Shown one piece after another: positions 1-8,809 of a stretch of 64,000 bases of DNA. This stretch comes from Massilia yuzhufengensis. Its GTDB lineage: Bacteria; Pseudomonadota; Gammaproteobacteria; Burkholderiales; Burkholderiaceae_D. How positions within the stretch are numbered: the first letter of the stretch is position 1; every line of letters starts with the position of its first letter. The translations under genes were made by a program, and so were the position numbers. The stretch spans positions 124,001 to 188,000 of the forward strand of contig NZ_FOLD01000004.1 of the NCBI RefSeq assembly GCF_900112225.1, read 5' to 3'. The notes under the pieces are model-generated. The model made no database searches. It saw nothing but the letters and a program-made list of their open reading frames with translations, and had not been told where the DNA came from.

Positions 1-196
1 CGATGCCGTTAATGTCGGGCAGCTTCACGTCGAGCAGCACCAGCGCCGGATGGTGCTCGGCCACCAGTTCCAGGGCATCGGTGCCGTTGGCCGCTTCGAT
101 GACGTCGAAGCCCGCGCTTTGCAGGATGCGGGTCTTGGCGTAGCGCGCGCCGTCGTTGTCGTCGACGTTGAGGATCTTGGTCGTGTGTAGATTCAT
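1..196 (-). CDS. Response regulator receiver protein, partial
   Basis: The first 65 residues of a response regulator are visible; the rest lies beyond the window edge. The acidic pair D12-D13 and the phospho-acceptor D56 in the motif LLDVKLPD are in the usual receiver-domain positions. Its ATG overlaps the TGA of the upstream histidine kinase (ATGA), so the two are probably translationally coupled and form a kinase/regulator pair. The output domain, if any, cannot be seen. It is the last visible gene of the stressosome-like operon and could be its output. Confidence 0.9.
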   Translation of the reverse strand, partial: MNLHTTKILNVDDNDGARYAKTRILQSAGFDVIEAANGTDALELVAEHHPALVLLDVKLPDINGI

Positions 197-1572
197 TCGT
201 TCATTCCATCTGCGCCATCCTGGAATGGATGACGGCGCGGCAGTTCCAGGGAAAAGGTCGAGCCGACGCCCTCGGTGCTGGCGACCAGGACCCGCCCGCC
301 GAGCAGTTCGGCGAGCTTACGGCACAGCGGCAAGCCCAGGCCGGTCCCCTTGCTGCGCCGCTGCAGCGGGTGCTCGATCTGGCTGAACTCTTCGAAAATC
401 AGTTGCTGGTTGTCGGCGCTGATGCCGATCCCGGTGTCGACCACGTCGAAGCGGATCGTGTCGGCGACGTGGTCGAGCGTAGCCGAAACCCGCACCGAGC
501 CCGACTCGGTAAACTTGAGCGCATTCGAGATGAAATTGCGCAGTACCTGGGAGATCATGCCCTCGTCCGAGTCGAAGGGCTCGGCAATGTCGTCGGGCTC
601 GAACACCAGTTCCACCCGCGCTTCGTCGACCAGCGGGCGCAGCATGCCCTTCAGGGCGCGGAACAGGTTGTCCACCACCACCGGGGCCGGATGCACCTCG
701 ACCTTGCCGGCCTCGATCTTGGCCAGGTCGAGCAGGTCGTTGACCAGCTCCGACAGGTCGCTGGCGGCGCTGGCGATGAATTGCACCTGGCGTTCCTGTT
801 CGATGGTCAGGTCGCCGTCCATGCGGTTGAGCAGCAGCTGGGCCAGCGCGCGGATCGACGACAGCGGCGTGCGCAGCTCGTGGCTGGTATTGGACAGGAA
901 GCGCGACTTCATTTCGTCCGCCTTGCGCAGGCGCTCGGCCTTGTCCTCGATCTCGGCATACAGCGCCACGATGCCGCGGTTGGTGTCTTCCAGCTCGCGC
1001 GTGAGCGAGAGCAGGTCTTCCTGGCGCTCGCGCAGTTCGGACAAGGTGGCCACCAGCTCCTGGTTCTGCAGCTGCAGTTCCTGCACCGGGTTCGATATCG
1101 GGGTGTCGGCCAGGCGCGCGCTGATCTGGGCCAGGCTGGCCCGGTTGGCCGCCACGCCGCGCGGCAGGTACTTGCGCATCGTGACCCGGCCAATGGCGCC
1201 GCCACCGGCGGGGGCTTCGGCCTCGCACTCGTCCATCAGGCGGTGCGCCGTCACCAGCGCAGCCTCCGGCCCGGCCAGCTGGCCGGCCTCGGGCGGCAGC
1301 AGCTGGAGCGCCGCTTCGCGCACGCCGGCGCCGGCGACGATGGTCACTTCCAGGTGCTCGCGCCGGTCGGCATCGTCGAATGCGAAGATGGCGCGCCCGC
1401 CGGAGCCCTGGTGGCAGGCGCTGCGCGCCACTTCGGACACCGCGGTGCCGATGCGCACCTGGTCCTGCTGCGAAAAACCCAGCAGGGCCGAGAGCTGGCG
1501 CGCGCGCTGGCGCACCTGCACCACGTCCTCGTCATTGTCGAGGGCGACGTTGAGGATGCGCTGCAGGCTCAC
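193..1572 (-). CDS. Sensor histidine kinase with N-terminal switch-kinase-like domain
   Basis: 459 residues starting at a GTG that overlaps the TGA of the preceding gene (GTGA). Residues about 1-140 resemble an RsbT/RsbW-type GHKL ATPase but look degenerate: in the N-box (SEVARSACHQG) the Asn is replaced by Ser51. A coiled-coil linker (about 155-220) follows, then a HisKA domain with the phospho-acceptor His231 in SHELRTPL and a HATPase domain with DTGIGI and GTGLGLPL. No transmembrane segment is seen, so it is probably cytosolic and may read the state of the Rsb proteins encoded just upstream. Its likely partner is the response regulator encoded immediately downstream. Confidence 0.9.
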   Translation of the reverse strand: MSLQRILNVALDNDEDVVQVRQRARQLSALLGFSQQDQVRIGTAVSEVARSACHQGSGGRAIFAFDDADRREHLEVTIVAGAGVREAALQLLPPEAGQLAGPEAALVTAHRLMDECEAEAPAGGGAIGRVTMRKYLPRGVAANRASLAQISARLADTPISNPVQELQLQNQELVATLSELRERQEDLLSLTRELEDTNRGIVALYAEIEDKAERLRKADEMKSRFLSNTSHELRTPLSSIRALAQLLLNRMDGDLTIEQERQVQFIASAASDLSELVNDLLDLAKIEAGKVEVHPAPVVVDNLFRALKGMLRPLVDEARVELVFEPDDIAEPFDSDEGMISQVLRNFISNALKFTESGSVRVSATLDHVADTIRFDVVDTGIGISADNQQLIFEEFSQIEHPLQRRSKGTGLGLPLCRKLAELLGGRVLVASTEGVGSTFSLELPRRHPFQDGADGMNE

Positions 1573-2606
1573 GCCGGCGTCCCCGGGAAGCCCGCGGTGC
1601 GGCGCACCACCAGCACCATCGCGTCGTCGCGGCGGCGGATGAAGTCGCGCATCAGCACCGCCGCTACCAGCGCCGGGCTGTGGCCGAGCAGGCCCGGATA
1701 CTTGTCCAGGTCCCACTGGGTCTGGATGCCGTCCGAATGCAGGATGCAGGTCGCGCCCGGCCCGAAGGGGACGCTGAATTCCTGCACCTTGCGCATATTG
1801 TGGCCGACGATGCCGTTGTGCGACACCAGCGCGCGCCGGCTGTCGTCGAACACATAGCCGGCGATGTTGCCGATGCCGGCGAACCGCAGTTCGTCGCCGG
1901 CGTAATCGATGCGGGCCACGGCCAGCGCCGCGCCGCGGGTGCCGCGCAGCGCGTCGTGCGCCGCCTGCACCACATCGCTGGCGCTGGCGGCCGGCTTGGC
2001 CAGCACGCCGATGGCCGCCGCCGAGGCGCGCGCTGCATGCGGCCCGTGGCCAAGGCCGTCGGCCGCCAGCAAAGTGGCGCCGCCGGCTTCGGAGCGCACG
2101 CCCCAGCCGTCGCCGCATTCGTCTTCGCCCGCCAGGGGCGTGAGCAGTGCGCCGACCTCCAGGCCGCAAGGGTCGGGCGGAGGCAGGTCGCGCCACAGGC
2201 GCATGAAGAAGGCCGTGCCCTTGCCGGGCTGCGAATACACATCGAATTCGTCGGCCTGGCGCCGCATCGCGCCCAGGCCGGTGCCGGCGGTGCCGGCGGT
2301 GGACATGCCGTCGACCAGGCTGGCCGACAGGTCGGTAATGCCGGGGCCCTCATCCAGCACCAGCACATCGATGCCGACGCCGGCGCCGGACTGTACCGGC
2401 CCGATGTGAATCACGCCGCGGTCCGCATGCTTGAGGACGTTGGTGGCCGCCTCGGTAACGACCAGGGCCAGCATGCCGGCCCGGGTTTCACTGAAACCCA
2501 GGCTGTCGGCCAGCTTCTGCCCTTCCCTGCGCGCCGCCGCCACGTCGCTGGCGTGTTCGATCGAACACACCAGCTGGGTGGCCAGCGAGCTGATTATCGT
2601 TTCCAT
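1569..2606 (-). CDS. Switch-kinase ATPase fused to RsbX/SpoIIE-type PP2C phosphatase
   Basis: 345 residues from ATG 2606 (METIISSLA); in-frame codons upstream lie inside rsbT. Residues 1-145 are a GHKL anti-sigma-type ATPase with an intact N-box (E52...N56 in TEAATNVLKHA), DEGPGI and TGTGLGAMRR. Residues about 150-340 are a PP2C-like phosphatase with DGLGHG, HSDGI and DDAMVLVV. In Bacillus, RsbX dephosphorylates RsbS and RsbR to reset the stressosome; this domain could do the same (inference). The gene overlaps rsbT by 13 nt and the kinase gene by 4 nt, indicating tight coupling. Confidence 0.88.
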   Translation of the reverse strand: METIISSLATQLVCSIEHASDVAAARREGQKLADSLGFSETRAGMLALVVTEAATNVLKHADRGVIHIGPVQSGAGVGIDVLVLDEGPGITDLSASLVDGMSTAGTAGTGLGAMRRQADEFDVYSQPGKGTAFFMRLWRDLPPPDPCGLEVGALLTPLAGEDECGDGWGVRSEAGGATLLAADGLGHGPHAARASAAAIGVLAKPAASASDVVQAAHDALRGTRGAALAVARIDYAGDELRFAGIGNIAGYVFDDSRRALVSHNGIVGHNMRKVQEFSVPFGPGATCILHSDGIQTQWDLDKYPGLLGHSPALVAAVLMRDFIRRRDDAMVLVVRRTAGFPGTPA

Positions 2607-3061
2607 TTGACTACCAATACCGCTGTTCCTTCGCCTGGGCGGCTGTCTACTTCGAACTCGTCGACCAGGCGCCTGGAGCCGCCAAAGCCCAGTCCCAGTC
2701 CGCCACCGGTGGTAAAGCCGTCGCGCAGCGCGCACTCGATGTCGGGGATGCCGGGACCGGCGTCGACGAAGATCAGGCAGATCCCGTTGCGCACCCCGTC
2801 ATTGAGCGAATCGACGTGGGCTTCGCCACCGCCTCCGTATTTGATGGTATTGCGCGCCAGTTCGCTGGCAGCGGTCACCAGCTTGGTTTGGTCCACCAGC
2901 GACAAGGCAATGGCCACCGCGCGTTCGCGCACCTGTTTGCGCAGTCCCACCACATCCTCGTCCGATCGCAGGCGCAGGGTCAAGCGCGCACTGCGCTGCT
3001 GGCGGTGGAGCTCCAGCAGGTCGGTGTCGAACGGGACTGCATTGGTTTGCGCGTCGCCCAT
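2594..3061 (-). CDS. rsbT: RsbT-like switch serine/threonine kinase
   Basis: 155 residues forming one GHKL ATPase domain: N-box SELARNTIKYG (E67, N71), G1 box VDAGPGI and G2 box GLGLGFGGSRRLVDEF. RsbT is held in the stressosome by RsbR/RsbS, phosphorylates them on stress, and is then released to act on a downstream target. The ATG overlaps the rsbS stop by one base (TAATG). No RsbU or sigma-B gene is visible, so the released kinase may act on the fused ATPase/phosphatase or on the two-component pair (inference). Confidence 0.93.
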   Translation of the reverse strand: MGDAQTNAVPFDTDLLELHRQQRSARLTLRLRSDEDVVGLRKQVRERAVAIALSLVDQTKLVTAASELARNTIKYGGGGEAHVDSLNDGVRNGICLIFVDAGPGIPDIECALRDGFTTGGGLGLGFGGSRRLVDEFEVDSRPGEGTAVLVVKWKR

Positions 3062-3417
3062 TAGCTGAAGCTCTTTCCTAGCAGCGCCATGCCCTTTTCG
3101 ACGTTCAGCGCAGTCTTGACGCCGTGCAGCGTCAGGCCCAGTTCGACCAGGGTGATGGCCACCGCCGGCTGCATGCCGACCACCACGGTCCGGGCATCGA
3201 GCACACGCGCCATCGCCGCGGTGTTGCTGATCATGCGGCCGATGAAGGAATCGACCAGGTCGAGCGCCGAAATGTCGATCAGCACGCCCTTGGCGGCATC
3301 GCGCACGATCCGCTCGGTCAGGTCGTCCTGCAGAGTCATGGCGAGGCGGTCATGCATGTCGACCTGAATCGTTACCAGCAACAGGTCGCCCATGCGGAGG
3401 ATAGGAATCCGTTCCAT
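3061..3417 (-). CDS. rsbS: RsbS-like STAS-domain antagonist
   Basis: 118 residues, a single STAS domain. The conserved switch serine is Ser57 in DLVDSFIG, aligning with the RsbS serine phosphorylated by RsbT in Bacillus. The start ATG 3417 (MERIPIL) fits the family length; a longer reading frame would run into rsbR. It lies 10 nt after rsbR and overlaps rsbT by 1 nt. It should form the stressosome core together with RsbR. Confidence 0.93.
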   Translation of the reverse strand: MERIPILRMGDLLLVTIQVDMHDRLAMTLQDDLTERIVRDAAKGVLIDISALDLVDSFIGRMISNTAAMARVLDARTVVVGMQPAVAITLVELGLTLHGVKTALNVEKGMALLGKSFS

Positions 3418-3427
3418 GTCGTTCCGC

Positions 3428-4297
3428 TCACGCCTTGTTGGTGAGGATGGTGGCGCCGGTGCGCTCCAGCGCGACCATGAAGGCATCGGCCAGGGTCGCC
3501 TTGGTGACCACGTCTTCCAGGTTCACGCCCAGGTGCACGATGGTTTGCGCGATCTGCGGGCGGATGCCGCTGATGATGCAGTCGGCGCCCATCAGGCGCG
3601 CGGCCGCGATGGTTTTCATCAAATGCTGCGCCACCAGGGTGTCGACGGTCGGCACGCCGGTGATGTCGATGATGGCGATCACGGCGCCGGTGTCGACGAT
3701 CTTCTGCAGGATGTTTTCCATCACCACCTGGGTGCGGGCGGAATCGAGGGTGCCGATCAGCGGCAGCGCCAGGATGCCGTTCCACAGCTTCACGACCGGG
3801 GTCGACAGCTCCAGCAATTCCTGCTGCTGGCGCACGATGATCTGGTCCTTGGTTTTCTGGAATACTTCGATGGTGAACAGGCCCAGCTGGTCGAGCAGGG
3901 TGCTGATCAGCCACGAGGCGCGCGCCAGGCCCTGCTGGTCGTCGGCGAAGCCGTCGCGCAGGCGTGCGAACACCGGCTGCTTGAACGAGAACACGAAGGT
4001 GGCGGTGTCGCTCGGGGTCGAGCCCGACTTGGCGCGCGACGAAGAAATATCGGACAGCAGGTCACGGACTTCATCCCACGAGCGGTGCTCGATGTTTTCC
4101 AGCTCGCCGCCACGGGTGGCGGCGATGAACGCGGCCAGGAATTGCTGAGTGTGGCTGCGCAGCTGCTCGCGCGACGCGGTCGTGCCGCGCACCGTCAGCG
4201 CTTCGAGTTGCGCCAGCCATTCGGCGCCAATGGCGGCCTGGTCCTGCTGGAGCTGTTGGCTGATCTGGTTCGCGAGATCCGTGGTCGTCATCTTCAT
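3428..4297 (-). CDS. rsbR: RsbR-like stressosome co-antagonist (sensor subunit)
   Basis: 289 residues. The start ATG 4297 has an AAGGAT ribosome site just upstream. The N-terminal two-thirds is helical (RsbRD-like, no haem-globin motif recognised) and would be the sensory turret; the C-terminal STAS domain covers about 165-280. Thr220 in PTVDTLVA aligns with the RsbS switch serine and is the probable RsbT target; Thr213 is nearby. It is the first gene of the operon. The input signal cannot be deduced from the sequence. Confidence 0.92.
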   Translation of the reverse strand: MKMTTTDLANQISQQLQQDQAAIGAEWLAQLEALTVRGTTASREQLRSHTQQFLAAFIAATRGGELENIEHRSWDEVRDLLSDISSSRAKSGSTPSDTATFVFSFKQPVFARLRDGFADDQQGLARASWLISTLLDQLGLFTIEVFQKTKDQIIVRQQQELLELSTPVVKLWNGILALPLIGTLDSARTQVVMENILQKIVDTGAVIAIIDITGVPTVDTLVAQHLMKTIAAARLMGADCIISGIRPQIAQTIVHLGVNLEDVVTKATLADAFMVALERTGATILTNKA

Positions 4298-4497
4298 TAT
4301 CCTTAGTCGATTATGGATTTGTTGACGCTCGGCCGGGAGACGGCGCGGCGTCATTGGAATTCTGTCAAACGGCCAACTATACCATTTGGACTGTTGGGTA
4401 GAGGGCACTATTGAATTGATTACAGGACAAATTTGCTTCCAATAAATAAGTTGCATCATTGTCAATCAATAACGCACCAAATCGGTGCATCTGCGGT

Positions 4498-7400
4498 TCA
4501 GTGCCGGATGCGGCGGTGCGCCATTTCATAGAGCAACGGTAACAAAAGCAAGGTCAGGATGGTCGACGACACCACGCCGCCGATCACCACGGTCGCCAGC
4601 GGCCGCTGTACTTCCGCACCCGTGCCGGTCGCCAGCGCCATCGGCAGGAAGCCGAGCGAGGCCACCAGCGCCGTCATCAGGACCGGACGCAAGCGCGCCA
4701 GCGCGCCTTCGTGGATGGCCTCCAGCAGCGCCATGCCGTCCTCGCGCAGGCCGCGGATGAAGGACACCAGCACCAGGCCGTTGAGCACCGCGACACCCGA
4801 CAGCGCAATGAAGCCGACCGCCGCCGAGATCGACATCGGGATCCCACGCAGCCACAGCGCCGCGATGCCGCCTGTCAAGGCAAACGGCACGCCGGAAAAC
4901 ACCAGCAAGCCATCGCGCAAATTAGTGAACACCAGGTAGAGCAGCACCAGCACCAGCGCCAGCGCGGCCGGCACCACCACCTGCAGGCGCGCCGCGGCCG
5001 ACTGCAGGTGCTCGAACTGCCCGCCCCAGGCGGTCCAGTAGCCGGTCGGGATGGCCACTTCCGCCCTCACCCGCCGGCTGGCCTCGGCCACGAAGGAGCC
5101 GATGTCGCGCCCGCTCACGCTGGCGCTCACGACCACGCGGCGCTTGCCCTGCTCGCGGCTGAGCTGGTTGGGACCGGGCGCCAGGTCGAAATCGGCGATC
5201 TCGCCCAGGGTCACGAAGCGGCGCGCCGCCCCTTGCGCCGCCGGCAGCGGCACCGGCAGCCGCCGCAGCGCGTCGATGTCGGCCCGCGCCGCTTCCGGCA
5301 GGCGCACCACGATGTCGAAGCGGCGGTCGCCATCGAACAGGGTGCCGGCTTCGCGCCCGGCGGTGGCGGTGGCCACCAGCGCCTGCACCTCGCTGATGTT
5401 CAGCCCCATGCGCGCGGCCCGCTCGCGGTCCACCCGCACCTGCAGCATCGGCAGGCCGGTGAGCTGCTCGACATTGACGTCGCCGGCGCCCGGCACGCTG
5501 CGCAGCACGGCGGCGATGCGCGCGGCAGTGGCGCCCAACAGCGCCAGGTCGTCGCCGAATACCTTCACCGCGACGTCGCTGCGCACGCCGGAAATGAGCT
5601 CGTTCACGCGCAGCTGGATCGGCTGGCTGAATTCGTAGCTGTTGCCGGGCAGCCCGGCCAGGGACTGCTGGATGGCTGCCAGCAGCTGTTCCCGGCTTTT
5701 CTTCGGCGCCGGCCAGGCGCGCTCCGGCTTGAGCATGATGATGCCGTCCGCCACGTTGGGCGGCATCGGGTCGGACGCGATGTCGGCCGTGCCGATGCGG
5801 GCGAACACCCGCTCGATCTCGGGAAAGCTGCGCATCAGGGTCGTTTCGATCTGCTGCTGCATTTTCACTGATTGCGTGAGGCTGGTGCCGGGCAGGCGCA
5901 CCGTCAGCACCGCCAGGTCGCCCTCGTCGAGTTCCGGCACGAACTCCGTGCCCAGGCGCGTGGCCAGCAGCACCGACAGCCCCAGCACGATGGCGGCGAA
6001 GGCCAGCGCCACCGGGCGGTTGGCCATCGCATAGCGCAGGCAGGGTTCATAGGCGCGGCGCGCCGCGTGCATTACGCGGCTTTCCTTTTCGGTGACCGAG
6101 TCGCCGATGAACAGGGCCAGCGCCGCCGGCACGAAGCTGATCGACAGCAGCATGGCGCCGAGCAGCGCGATGACCACCGTCGTGGCCATCGGATGGAACA
6201 TCTTGCCCTCGATCCCGGTGAGCGCGAAAATCGGCAGGTAGACCACCATGATGATCAGCTGGCCGTAGATGAGCGGGCGGCGGGCTTCGCGCGCGGCCAG
6301 GAACACTTCCTCGAAGCGCTCCTTGCGGGTGAGCACCCGCCCGAGCCGCGTTTGCGCGCCGGCCAGGCGGCGCACGCAGTTCTCGACGATGACCACCGCG
6401 CCATCGACGATGATGCCGAAATCGAGGGCGCCAAGGCTCAGCAGGTTGGCGCTCACGCTAGTAGCCACCATGCCGGAAAACGTGAACAGCATGGCCAGCG
6501 GGATCACCAGCGCCGTCAGCAGGGCCGCACGCAAATTCCCAAGGAAGAAGAACAGCACCGCCACCACCAGCACCGCACCCTCCAGCAAGTTGTTGCGCAC
6601 CGTGACGATGGCGCGCTCGACCAGGGCCGAGCGGTCGTACACCGTCACCGCCTTCACGCCCTTGGGCAGGCTGCGGTTGATCTCGTCCATCTTGCGGTCG
6701 ACCGCGTTCGACACCGCGCGGCTGTTCTCGCCGATCAGCATGAACACGGTGCCCAGCACCACCTCCTGCCCGTTCTCGGTGGCGGCCCCGGTGCGCAGCT
6801 CGCGCCCGATCGAGACCTCGGCCACGTCGCGCACCCGCACCGGCGAGCCGCGGATGGTGGACACCACGATGTAGCCGATGTCGGCGATCGAGCCCACCTG
6901 CCCCGGCGCGCGCACCAGGTATTGTTCGCCCTCGCGCTCGATGTAGCCGGCGCCGACGTTGGCGTTGTTCTTTTCCAGCGCCTCTACCACGTCGGCCAAG
7001 GTGAGTCCGTAGGACGACAGCAGCGCCATGTCCGGCGCCACCAGGTATTCCTTGTTGAAGCCGCCGATGGAGTTGATCTCGGTGACGCCGGGCACGTTGC
7101 GCAGCTGCGGCTTGATGATCCAGTCCTGGATCTCGCGCAGGTCGGTCGGCGTGTAGGGCGTGCCGTCCGGCTTGGTCGCCCCCGGCACCGACTCCACCGT
7201 CCACAGGTAGATTTCGCTCAGGCCGGTGGCGATCGGTCCCATCGCCGGCACCACGCCGGCCGGCAGCTGCTCGCGCGCGTCCTGGATGCGCTGGCTCACC
7301 AGCTGGCGCGCGAAGTGCAGGTCGGTGCCCTCCTTGAACACCACCGTGATCTGCGACAGGCCGTAGCGCGACAGCGAGCGGTAGCCCTCCAGCTGCGGCA

Positions 7401-7626
7401 GGCCGGCCAGCAGCGACTCGATCGGGTAGGTAATGCGCTGCTCGGTCTCGAGCGGCGAGTAGCCCGGCGCCGCCGTGTTGACCTGCACCTGCACGTTGGT
7501 CACGTCGGGCACGGCGTCGATCGGCAGGCGCCCGTAATTGTAGATGCCGGCCAGCGCCATCGCGAGCACGGCCGCCATGACGAGCCAGCGCTGCGCGATC
7601 GCGCCCTGGATGATTCGGTTGAACAT
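4498..7626 (-). CDS. czcA: CzcA-type heavy-metal efflux RND transporter
   Basis: 1042 residues, the normal length for the HME-RND family. The start MFNRIIQGAI leads directly into the first transmembrane helix. The proton-relay residues D402, D408 and E415 (DFGIIVDGAVVIVEN) fall at exactly the numbers known for Cupriavidus CzcA, which places it in the Zn/Co/Cd class rather than the CusA Cu/Ag class. It is the inner-membrane antiporter of the CzcCBA complex and the last gene of the operon, 13 nt after czcB. Confidence 0.95.
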   Translation of the reverse strand: MFNRIIQGAIAQRWLVMAAVLAMALAGIYNYGRLPIDAVPDVTNVQVQVNTAAPGYSPLETEQRITYPIESLLAGLPQLEGYRSLSRYGLSQITVVFKEGTDLHFARQLVSQRIQDAREQLPAGVVPAMGPIATGLSEIYLWTVESVPGATKPDGTPYTPTDLREIQDWIIKPQLRNVPGVTEINSIGGFNKEYLVAPDMALLSSYGLTLADVVEALEKNNANVGAGYIEREGEQYLVRAPGQVGSIADIGYIVVSTIRGSPVRVRDVAEVSIGRELRTGAATENGQEVVLGTVFMLIGENSRAVSNAVDRKMDEINRSLPKGVKAVTVYDRSALVERAIVTVRNNLLEGAVLVVAVLFFFLGNLRAALLTALVIPLAMLFTFSGMVATSVSANLLSLGALDFGIIVDGAVVIVENCVRRLAGAQTRLGRVLTRKERFEEVFLAAREARRPLIYGQLIIMVVYLPIFALTGIEGKMFHPMATTVVIALLGAMLLSISFVPAALALFIGDSVTEKESRVMHAARRAYEPCLRYAMANRPVALAFAAIVLGLSVLLATRLGTEFVPELDEGDLAVLTVRLPGTSLTQSVKMQQQIETTLMRSFPEIERVFARIGTADIASDPMPPNVADGIIMLKPERAWPAPKKSREQLLAAIQQSLAGLPGNSYEFSQPIQLRVNELISGVRSDVAVKVFGDDLALLGATAARIAAVLRSVPGAGDVNVEQLTGLPMLQVRVDRERAARMGLNISEVQALVATATAGREAGTLFDGDRRFDIVVRLPEAARADIDALRRLPVPLPAAQGAARRFVTLGEIADFDLAPGPNQLSREQGKRRVVVSASVSGRDIGSFVAEASRRVRAEVAIPTGYWTAWGGQFEHLQSAAARLQVVVPAALALVLVLLYLVFTNLRDGLLVFSGVPFALTGGIAALWLRGIPMSISAAVGFIALSGVAVLNGLVLVSFIRGLREDGMALLEAIHEGALARLRPVLMTALVASLGFLPMALATGTGAEVQRPLATVVIGGVVSSTILTLLLLPLLYEMAHRRIRH

Positions 7627-7639
7627 GGTGTCGTTTCTC

Positions 7640-8809
7640 TCAGTCGTGGTGGGCGGCGGCGCCCTTGCCCTGCTCGGCCTTGACGGCGAAGCTGCCGGCC
7701 GCGGCGTAGCGCTCGCCCGCGGCCAGGCCCGAAACAATGTCGACATGGCGCCCGTCCGAGCGCCCCGCTTCAACCGGCTGCGCGACGAAGCCCTGCGCCA
7801 CGCGCTTGTACACCACCTGTTGCCCGTCCACCGTCTGCAGCGCCGAGCGCGCCACCGCCACCTTCGCCTGCGCCGTGCCGGTCACGATGTCGACGTTCAC
7901 CGCCAGGCCGGGCCGCCATGCTCCCTGCGGGTTGGCCAGCACCACGCGCGCACGCGCCGAGCGCGACTCTTCGCCGATCAGGCTGCTCACGAAGCTGACC
8001 TTGCCGGGTGCGGTTGTGGAAGAAGCGATGGAGCGGATGACCGCATCCGTGCCGACCCGCACGATGTCGAGATCCTTGCTCGGCACCACCACGTCGGCCC
8101 ACACGGTGGACAGGTCGGTGATGGTGAAGATGCGGGTGTCGGCGTTGACGATTTCGCCCATGGCGATGTGCTTTTCCACCACCACGCCGTCAAAGGGTGC
8201 GCGCACCTGCAGGCGGTTCGAGCTTGCGCCTGATCCGGCGCCGAGCGCGGCGAGTTTCTGGCCGCTTGCGCGCACGGCGATTTCCGCTTCGCGCAGTTCC
8301 TGCGTGGCTTTCAGGTAGTCCTGCCTGGCCGAGATCTTCTCTTCCCACAAGCTCTTCTCGGCGGCGTGCTGGGTGCCGGCCCAGGCGAGCCGCTGCTGCG
8401 CCGCGGCCAGCGCCGCGCGTTCCTGCGCCACGTCGGCGCTGGCGACGACGGCCAGCACCTCGCCCCTGCGCACCAGCTGCCCCAGGTTGGCCGGCACCGC
8501 TTCCACGGCGCCGGACGCGCGCGGCGTCACGTGGGCGGTGCGGTCTTCGTTGAGCGCGATCTGGCCCGGCATGCGGATGAAGGTGTCGAGCCGCAGCGGG
8601 CCGGCGGTCTCCAGCGTGATGCCGGCGCTAGCTACCTGCGCGTCGCTGAAGCGGATCACGCCGTCATCGAGGTGGGAGGCTTGCTCTCCGTGGGCTTCGG
8701 TTTCTACCTGGCCGGCAGGTTCCGCGCGATCCTTCAGCAGCACGAAGGCGCCGAAGGCGATGGCCAGCGCCAGCATGATGGCGACGATCCTGGTTTGCTG
8801 CTTGTTCAT
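7640..8809 (-). CDS. czcB: CzcB-type membrane fusion (adaptor) protein
   Basis: 389 residues. An N-terminal membrane anchor (about 8-25) is followed by a His-containing segment, biotinyl-lipoyl halves (VPANLGQLVRRGEVLAVV and VRAPFDGVVVEKHIAMGEIV), a helical hairpin and beta-barrel regions, ending in a short HH-containing tail. It links the inner-membrane pump CzcA to the outer-membrane channel CzcC. The ATG overlaps the czcC stop (ATGA). Confidence 0.94.
   Translation of the reverse strand: MNKQQTRIVAIMLALAIAFGAFVLLKDRAEPAGQVETEAHGEQASHLDDGVIRFSDAQVASAGITLETAGPLRLDTFIRMPGQIALNEDRTAHVTPRASGAVEAVPANLGQLVRRGEVLAVVASADVAQERAALAAAQQRLAWAGTQHAAEKSLWEEKISARQDYLKATQELREAEIAVRASGQKLAALGAGSGASSNRLQVRAPFDGVVVEKHIAMGEIVNADTRIFTITDLSTVWADVVVPSKDLDIVRVGTDAVIRSIASSTTAPGKVSFVSSLIGEESRSARARVVLANPQGAWRPGLAVNVDIVTGTAQAKVAVARSALQTVDGQQVVYKRVAQGFVAQPVEAGRSDGRHVDIVSGLAAGERYAAAGSFAVKAEQGKGAAAHHD

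Noticed and set aside
229..1857. Open frames on the plus strand across the histidine kinase
   Set aside because: They mirror the kinase and phosphatase genes and contain no family motifs; the minus-strand proteins have full catalytic motifs.
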